DNA of 64,000 nucleotides from Bolinopsis microptera (taxonomy: Eukaryota; Ctenophora; Tentaculata; Lobata; Bolinopsidae). Position 1 is the stretch's first letter. Every line of letters starts with the position of its first letter. The notes under the pieces are model-generated. The model was not told the DNA's origin. It saw only the letters and a program-made list of their open reading frames with translations, and ran no database searches. The translations under genes and the position numbers were made by a program. Below are positions 37,101-46,100 of the stretch, one piece after another. The stretch spans positions 11,046,175-11,110,174 of the forward strand of contig NC_087078.1 of assembly GCF_026151205.1 (NCBI RefSeq), written 5' to 3'.

Positions 37101-40100
37101 GTACTGCTGAGACTGCTGAGATGTGAGAGGTGGTACTGTGAGACTGCTGAGATGTGAGAGGTGGTACTGCTGAGACTGCTGAGATGTGAGAGGTGGTAGT
37201 GCTGAGACTGCTGAGATGTGAGAGGTGGTACTGCTGAGACTGCTGAGATGTGAGAGGTGGTACTGCTGAGACTGCTGAGATGTGAGAGGTGGTACTGCTG
37301 AGACTGCTGAGATGTGAGAGGTGGTACTGCTGAGACTGCTGAGATGTGAGAGGTGGTACTGCTGAGACTGCTGAGATGTGAGAGGTGGTACTGCTGAGAC
37401 TGCTGAGATGTGAGATGTGAGAGGTGGTACTGCTGAGATGTGAGATGTGAGAGGTGGTACTGCTGAGATGTGAGAGGTGGTACTGCTGAGACTGCTGAGA
37501 TGTGAGAGGTGGTACTGCTGAGACTGCTGAGATGTGAGAGGTGGTACTGCTGAGACTGCTGAGATGTGAGAGGTGGTACTGCTGAGACTGCTGAGATGTG
37601 AGAGGTGATAGTGCTGAGACTGCTGAGATGTGAGAGGTGGTACTGCTGAGACTGCTGAGATGTGAGAGGTGGTACTGCTGAGACTGCTGAGATGTGAGAG
37701 GTGGTACTGCTGAGACTGCTGAGATGTGAGAGGTGGTACTGCTGAGACTGCTGAGATGTGAGAGGTGGTACTGTGAGACTGCTGAGATGTGAGAGGTGAT
37801 AGTGCTGAGACTGCTGAGATGTGAGAGGTGGTACTGCTGAGACTGCTGAGATGTGAGAGGTGGTACTGCTGAGACTGCTGAGATGTGAGAGGTGGTACTG
37901 CTGAGACTGCTGAGATGTGAGAGGTGGTACTGCTGAGACTGCTGAGATGTGAGAGGTGGTACTGCTGAGATGTGAGATGTGAGAGGTGGTACTGCTGAGA
38001 TGTGAGAGGTGGTACTGCTGAGACTGCTGAGATGTGAGAGGTGGTACTGCTGAGACTGCTGAGATGTGAGAGGTGGTACTGCTGAGACTGCTGAGATGTG
38101 AGAGGTGGTACTGCTGAGACTGCTGAGATGTGAGAGGTGGTACTGCTGAGACTGCTGAGATGTGAGAGGTGATAGTGCTGAGACTGCTGAGATGTGAGAG
38201 GTGGTACTGCTGAGACTGCTGAGATGTGAGAGGTGGTACTGCTGAGACTGCTGAGATGTGAGAGGTGGTACTGCTGAGACTGCTGAGATGTGAGAGGTGG
38301 TACTGCTGAGACTGCTGAGATGTGAGAGGTGGTACTGTGAGACTGCTGAGATGTGAGAGGTGATAGTGCTGAGACTGCTGAGATGTGAGAGGTGGTACTG
38401 CTGAGACTGCTGAGATGTGAGAGGTGGTACTGCTGAGACTGCTGAGATGTGAGAGGTGATAGTGCTGAGACTGCTGAGATGTGAGAGGTGGTACTGCTGA
38501 GACTGCTGAGATGTGAGAGGTGATAGTGCTGAGACTGCTGAGATGTGAGAGGTGGTACTGCTGAGACTGCTGAGATGTGAGAGGTGGTACTGCTGAGACT
38601 GCTGAGATGTGAGAGGTGGTACTGCTGAGACTGCTGAGATGTGAGAGGTGGTACTGCTGAGACTGCTGAGATGTGAGAGGTGGTACTGCTGAGACTGCTG
38701 AGATGTGAGAGGTGGTACTGCTGAGATGTGAGATGTGAGAGGTGGTACTGCTGAGATGTGAGAGGTGGTACTGCTGAGACTGCTGAGATGTGAGAGGTGG
38801 TACTGCTGAGACTGCTGAGATGTGAGAGGTGGTACTGTGAGACTGCTGAGATGTGAGAGGTGGTACTGCTGAGACTGCTGAGATGTGAGAGGTGGTACTG
38901 CTGAGACTGCTGAGATGTGAGAGGTGGTACTGCTGAGACTGCTGAGATGTGAGAGGTGATAGTGCTGAGACTGCTGAGATGTGAGAGGTGGTACTGCTGA
39001 GACTGCTGAGATGTGAGAGGTGGTACTGCTGAGACTGCTGAGATGTGAGAGGTGGTACTGCTGAGACTGCTGAGATGTGAGAGGTGGTACTGCTGAGACT
39101 GCTGAGATGTGAGAGGTGGTACTGTGAGACTGCTGAGATGTGAGAGGTGGTACTGTGAGACTGCTGAGATGTGAGAGGTGGTACTGCTGAGACTGCTAAG
39201 ATGTGAGAGGTGGTACTGCTGAGACTGCTGAGATGTGAGAGGTGGTACTGTGAGACTGCTGAGATGTGAGAGGTGGTACTGTGAGACTGCTAAGATGTGA
39301 GAGGTGGTACTGCTGAGACTGCTGAGATGTGAGAGGTGGTACTGCTGAGACTGCTGAGATGTGAGAGGTGGTACTGCTGAGACTGCTGAGATGTGAGAGG
39401 TGGTACTGCTGAGACTGCTGAGATGTGAGAGGTGGTACTGCTGAGACTGCTGAGATGTGAGAGGTGGTACTACTGAGACTGCTGAGATGTGAGAGGTGGT
39501 ACTGCTGAGACTGCTGAGATGTGAGAGGTGGTACTGCTGAGACTGCTGAGATGTGAGAGGTGATAGTGCTGAGACTGCTGAGATGTGAGAGGTGGTACTG
39601 CTGAGACTACTGAGATGTGAGAGGTGGTACTGCTGAGACTGCTGAGATGTGAGAGGTGGTACTGCTGAGACTACTGAGATGTGAGAGGTGGTACTGCTGA
39701 GACTGCTGAGATGTGAGAGGTGGTACTGCTGAGACTGCTGAGATGTGAGAGGTGGTACTGTGAGACTGCTGAGATGTGAGAGGTGGTACTGCTGAGACTA
39801 CTGAGATGTGAGAGGTGGTACTGCTGAGACTGCTGAGATGTGAGAGGTGGTACTGCTGAGACTACTGAGATGTGAGAGGTGGTACTGCTGAGACTGCTGA
39901 GATGTGAGAGGTGATAGTGCTGAGACTGCTGAGATGTGAGAGGTGGTACTGCTGAGACTACTGAGATGTGAGAGGTGGTACTGCTGAGACTGCTGAGATG
40001 TGAGAGGTGGTACTGCTGAGACTACTGAGATGTGAGAGGTGGTACTGCTGAGACTGCTGAGATGTGAGAGGTGGTACTGCTGAGACTGCTGAGATGTGAG

Positions 40101-43100
40101 AGGTGGTACTGCTGAGACTGCTGAGATGTGAGAGGTGGTACTGCTGAGACTGCTGAGATGTGAGAGGTGGTACTGCTGAGACTGCTGAGATGTGAGAGGT
40201 GGTACTGTGAGACTGCTGAGATGTGAGAGGTGGTACTGCTGAGACTGCTGAGATGTGAGAGGTGGTACTGTGAGACTGCTGAGATGTGAGAGGTGGTACT
40301 GCTGAGACTGCTGAGATGTGAGAGGTGGTACTGCTGAGACTGCTGAGATGTGAGAGGTGGTACTGCTGAGACTGCTGAGATGTGAGAGGTGGTACTGCTG
40401 AGACTGCTGAGATGTGAGAGGTGGTACTGCTGAGACTGCTGAGATGTGAGAGGTGGTACTGTGAGACTGCTGAGATGTGAGAGGTGGTACTGCTGAGACT
40501 GCTGAGATGTGAGAGGTGGTACTGCTGAGACTGCTGAGACTGCTGAGACTGCTGAGATGTGAGAGGTGGTACTGCTGAGACTGCTGATATGTGAGAGGTG
40601 GTATTGCTGAGACTGCTGAGATGTGAGAGGTGATACTGCTGAGACTGCTGAGATGTGAGAGGTGGTACTGCTGAGACTATTGAGATGTGAGAGGTGGTTC
40701 TGTGAGACTATTGAGATGTGAGAGGTGGTACTGTGAGACTATTGAGAAATTCGTTAAAGTTATGCACAAAATGTGAATTTCTTTGTTGTTTGAAAGAGAA
40801 ATCATTAGCCGCTTACAAAATTTGTGTTTGCTGCTTCGCACAGAAGTCAGAACTTTTCCTATTTATCTTATATTGTGTTTAAGGAAAGCTGGTTAAACGC
40901 TAGAACAGTAATTATGTGATCATTTTAAAGAAACTAAATTTTATCTTTACTGTGTATATATTTGAATATTAATTAAGATGCTACGTACTTTAAACATAGA
41001 ATTTATATATTTTCTTTGTCAAATATTTTTACAACCCCAATAAAACAAAATATGATATTGACATTTGACGGTAATAATTTCAAGATAAATGACGTCACAG
41101 CGCGGCTCATCTAAAAACTACCGAATCTTTTACCTACATGGCTATTTAACCATAACGATTGAATATTTTTACCTGACTAACAATGACCTCCTCAGTGGCG
41201 AGCACTGGCTAAGGAGCTGGAAGGAGTGGTACGTATAGGGGCTGTGAACTGTGCGGATGCCAGAGATCTGTGTCACCATCTGAGGGGTTACCCATCTCTT
41301 TATCTCTACCGGCCTAGTGGTATGTATAATTAGATCTTCTAATTATGTATAATTACAAGTCTGAGATAATACCTTGTGGTTTTATGAATATGAGGATTGG
41401 AATAAAGTGATTTAGACTGATCATGAAAGCCAAAAAATTTGTCAATTATAATGTGAAAAAGGAGCCATTTTGTTAAGCTGATCTTGGAGTACTTCAGAAT
41501 GTTTATAGTTTTTATTGACATATAATAACATTTCTCCAATGCCTATTATGCGGTAAATATGAATGCCCAATATTGAGACTGCCATATTTAAAAACAAAAC
41601 CGTTACACAGGAAGAGAACAATACAACGGTGAGCGAGACATGGAGTCCATGATGAGCTACGTGATGGACAGTCTGCCTCCTTCTCCTGTTATAGCACTGT
41701 TTGAACCTTCCTTCAAGAAGGCTGTATCAGAGATTGAGCGTCCCTGGGTTGTTAGTTTCTGCTACAAGAACGACGGTCAGTTTGCTATATTAATATATCG
41801 TACTACCATAGCATTAAATTTACCAAAGCAACAAATTTACTAACGGTTTTCGAAGAATCAAGTTTCAGGATAGCAGTCAGTTCTTACAAAGTACCAGCTG
41901 CCATGTTATTTAACATAGTTCAGTTTAGTAGTGTTTACTGTTTAGTAGACATGGGGTTATTTAACACTAACTGTTGTATCCCACCAGATTGTCCGTCCCG
42001 CTCATCTCTAGACAGAGTATCCATCTCCCTTAAAAACATGGTCTATGTTGGGTACGTGTCATGTGACGAGAATCTTAAGATATGTGACTTACTTCCCATA
42101 GAATCTTCTGGATTACTCTTCATTCAGGGAGCTAAACCTACCATGAGCCTTGCTACTATTCTTAAAGATGCTGTGGTAAGTTAAATATGATGTGTTTTCT
42201 ACTCAACACACCTATATTAATTAGGAAGACGGAACTATGAGATACTAGTGGGTGGTGTGGTGTATAATTCGTTATATTGGAATTAGTTAGGGAATATGTA
42301 ATTATCTTCCGGATATTCAAGGAGGTTATTAGTTTCATAGAGTTGAACCGTTTACTGAGAACACATTTTGCTAATAATACGAGAGAAATACACATAATAT
42401 TATATCGCAAGAACAAAGCTTTCAACTAGCGGGTACCTAGTAATGTTATATTGTAACATTGAACATCTCGAGAATCACAATATCTCTTTTTCAGAAAATC
42501 GACACGTTGGTTACGCAAGAGATTGTTTTCACTGTGCTCAAAAATCTGCCGGAGCCTGACCTTATCACTGAAGATGATTTTGATGTGAGAAATATTTTCA
42601 GTTAAAATGGACTTTTTACTTTTGAATACGTGGCTCGAGTTTTACATATCAACAATAAAGAGTTATCATACGTAGAATATATAATTTTTTTCGATGATGG
42701 TTTCAATGTTATGTCCATTGTTTCAGACGTTGCACGATAAAGCTATGGCAGCTGACATAGATCCACAGATAGTTATATTTAGTAAAAGTGGTGTCCCTCT
42801 GGAGTTCATCAAACTGGGAGGTCAACTCAAGGACCAAAAGGTACGTGGGTAATACACAATGTTTCAGATATAAAGCTTTATTTCACCAAAATCACAGTAA
42901 GCTTTTATAAAATGTATTCTTGCCTAAAATAGCTCAGTGGGCCTAATTATGCTGACACACTTTCAAAATACGTTAACTGGACCACGCGATGACATTTGCA
43001 TTGACCCTTCGGCGCAAACCGCCAGTCAATACGATTTTGCGCGCGCGCGTTTTATGCACCGATTCTGGACACGTCGTCAAATTTATCACCTTTAACGTTT

Positions 43101-46100
43101 CCGGGGATGAGCCGCTACTGACGTAACTTTGACAGTTTCGCTCCGATTTTCGCAGTTTTTTGTGGCTGTTATTCCGTCATTTGCTCGTATAATTTCGTCG
43201 TCTAATTAAAAAGATGAGCAAATTCAAAATCTAATCCATAAATTCAAATATTTTTCAGCCATATCAAGTAGACTGTAATACATACTCCAAACTATGTGGT
43301 GACATGTTTGTCACTAGATATCCTACTCTCTTTGTACTGAAAGACGGAGGATACGAACGATACCATGGTGAGCAATATTCCATAACACAAATCTGTATTT
43401 TATATTCATTACTTAAAAGCTTGAATTGCCAAATTTAAACACAGGTTGACATATTTTTATTAAAATTCAGCGACAAAGATACATTTTGGGGTGTCAATCG
43501 TAATTTGCTAGTACAGGTTTTAATCAATGTAAAGTGTGCATGGCGATCTGAACCACAATCCTTCTCATTAAACCTCTGTGTAGCTAAATGTGCTGTCAGT
43601 TTTTGTGATCATTGATCTTACTAATAACCTGTTGCGTAGCTGTACTGTAGGGGGGGGGGGGGGGGGGGCAGCTGTTGTGTAGCTAGCTATACAGCTGCTA
43701 GCTGTACTGTAGATTAGAATATGTGATTTCTTCTCTCTTAGATTATTTCAGTTTGATCAATGTATTGATATCCCTAATCGCTGTAATAAACGAGAATAAC
43801 GCTAGATATTCCTACGTTATACGCTCACCCATCCTCAGGAAGACAAGACGCAGCAGACATGGCCATCTTCATCAGAGAAGCAATGTTATCCCCTCTAATC
43901 GAGCTAACTCCTGCTCACTTCCCTCACATTACAGAAACTACTTCGCTGGTTGACTTCTTCGCGCCCTGGTGCCCACCATGTATGCGGTTGTTACCTGAAG
44001 TCCGCAAAGCTGCACGAGATATGCCTAAAGTGGTGTTTGGCAGTGTGGATTGTGCTGCACATTCTCAACTTTGTCAAAGGGTACGGTACAGACGTTTCAT
44101 TTAGTAGTTAAACTGTCTAGATTTATCACGTATAGTATAATAGTCATAGTAGTTAATTTAGAAGTGTACAGTTCTTCTGCCACAAGATACGGGTATTCAG
44201 TTATTTAGTTATTTAGTTAGCCACAAGATACGGGTATTCAGTTATTTAGTTTAAAGGTACAGCATTGGTTGTGAAATCTAACTTGTCTAACCCCCCCTCC
44301 TCCTCAGATGTCTGTAAGCAGTTACCCCACAACAGTAATGTACAACTCCAGTAAACCACACACCACCTCCGGATACAAGAACAAGGAGGAAATATTACAA
44401 TTTATAGAAGATGTGCTCAATCCTCCGGTCATACAGCTGGACTACGAACAATGGATTATCAAAATAAACAACAAGAAAGCTGATGAGGTTCATTTCGTTT
44501 ACTTTCTCCTTTGAATAAGTCAAAATTTCGAAGAATTGAAGCTGGTCCGGCTGTCACTGAAATCATTTTGACCCATCCTTATCAGGTGTAGAACAAATTC
44601 ATAAATGTAGATGAACTTTAGCTCTAGCACAGCGATGTCAATATTTATAACCTGTCTCCTTCAGGTTTGGTTTGTGGACTACTACGCACCGTGGTGTGGA
44701 CCCTGTAAACAACTAGCACCTACCTGGAACAAGTTCTCTAAATCTCTAGACCACTTCGAGAATGTGTTTGTTGCTAAAGTTGACTGCACTGTTGAAACTC
44801 AGGTTAACAATATTCTCAAACTTATGTCTCTTGTAATTCATGACCTATTACGCAATATAAACCTGTATCGACAAGTGTATAACACAAAACTAATAGAAAT
44901 AGAATTCAAGTTTGAAATGTGTTTCCTTATCTATCTTTAAAATAAAGAACATGCCCTAACACACTGGTAGTTCAGGTGTGTAAACTAGAAGGTATAAGAG
45001 GATATCCAGCAGTTAAAGTATATGGAGCTGGGAGTAAGGGTCGGGGAAAGTTCACTCAGTACAAGGGATGGGGTCAACTAAACGACTTGCAGGGCTGGGC
45101 CATGCCTCATCTACCTTCTGATGTGGTAAGTTGTTGTGGTATAATCTTTTAAAATCGGTCAGTTATTCATGACACATGATGTAACTATGTTTGTGATAAT
45201 TAAATGTTATGACATTGTCTTTTTACTGGTTCGAAACTTTCGAATTGAAAAGCCGAACCGTTTGTATATAACTCAGTTATTTATCGTTTTATCAACTATC
45301 ACAGAAAACTGGGAACTGCGTCCTTTAAATATAAGGTTCTCATGCATGTTGCTTACTTTAACTATTAAATTAAAAATGCGGAAATAAGGAAGTTCCCCAC
45401 GATAAGCTTATGGAGTTGATTAAATACTTGTCTACAGAAAATGAGGCGAGCCCGAGTGTTATTAATTTAGAACACGATTTAACATGATACCAGAGCTTGA
45501 ACTTACTTCTCGCGTCACATTATCATAGTCTTATCATCATATTATCATAGCGGCAAATAAATCATATTCCGGATAACATATTACAAATCCGTTCCTACCA
45601 AAAGGTCAAGAATCTTCTTAGGATACCCCTTTAGTACTTTTACATTCTACATTGTAGTGCACTGTAAACATAGTTCTATTACTATTATTTATTATTATTT
45701 ATTTATACAAATCCGTTCCCAGGAAACGTTGGTTCCAAAGAACTTTGTAGATAAAGTACTCAAGTCCAAAAGTCCTTGGCTAGTGGAGTTCTATACGCCT
45801 AAATGCGGACCGTGCCAAAGGTAGAAAACCTTAGTTATCAATAAGTTCTTTGATGTAGTAAATCTCACTTGAAATTTTAATAAATTAATAAAATCTGGTT
45901 TATAACGGAGCTGAAAAACTCGAGATTTAGAAAATTCTTTGACGATAATTTCTTTGATATTTAACATCTCACTTGAAATTCGAATAAATAGATAAATAAA
46001 AATGTCTCTAAAATTAAGCTGTTAGATTAGGTTTTTAAAATATCCTTTGAGAACCTAAAAGCTAACCTGGCACAGATTTGCTGGTGAGATGGAGAAGTTA

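Noticed and set aside
34198-40745. CRISPR-like array or coding repeat protein
   Set aside because: There are no unique spacers, the genome is animal, and the 32-bp unit brings stops in every frame.
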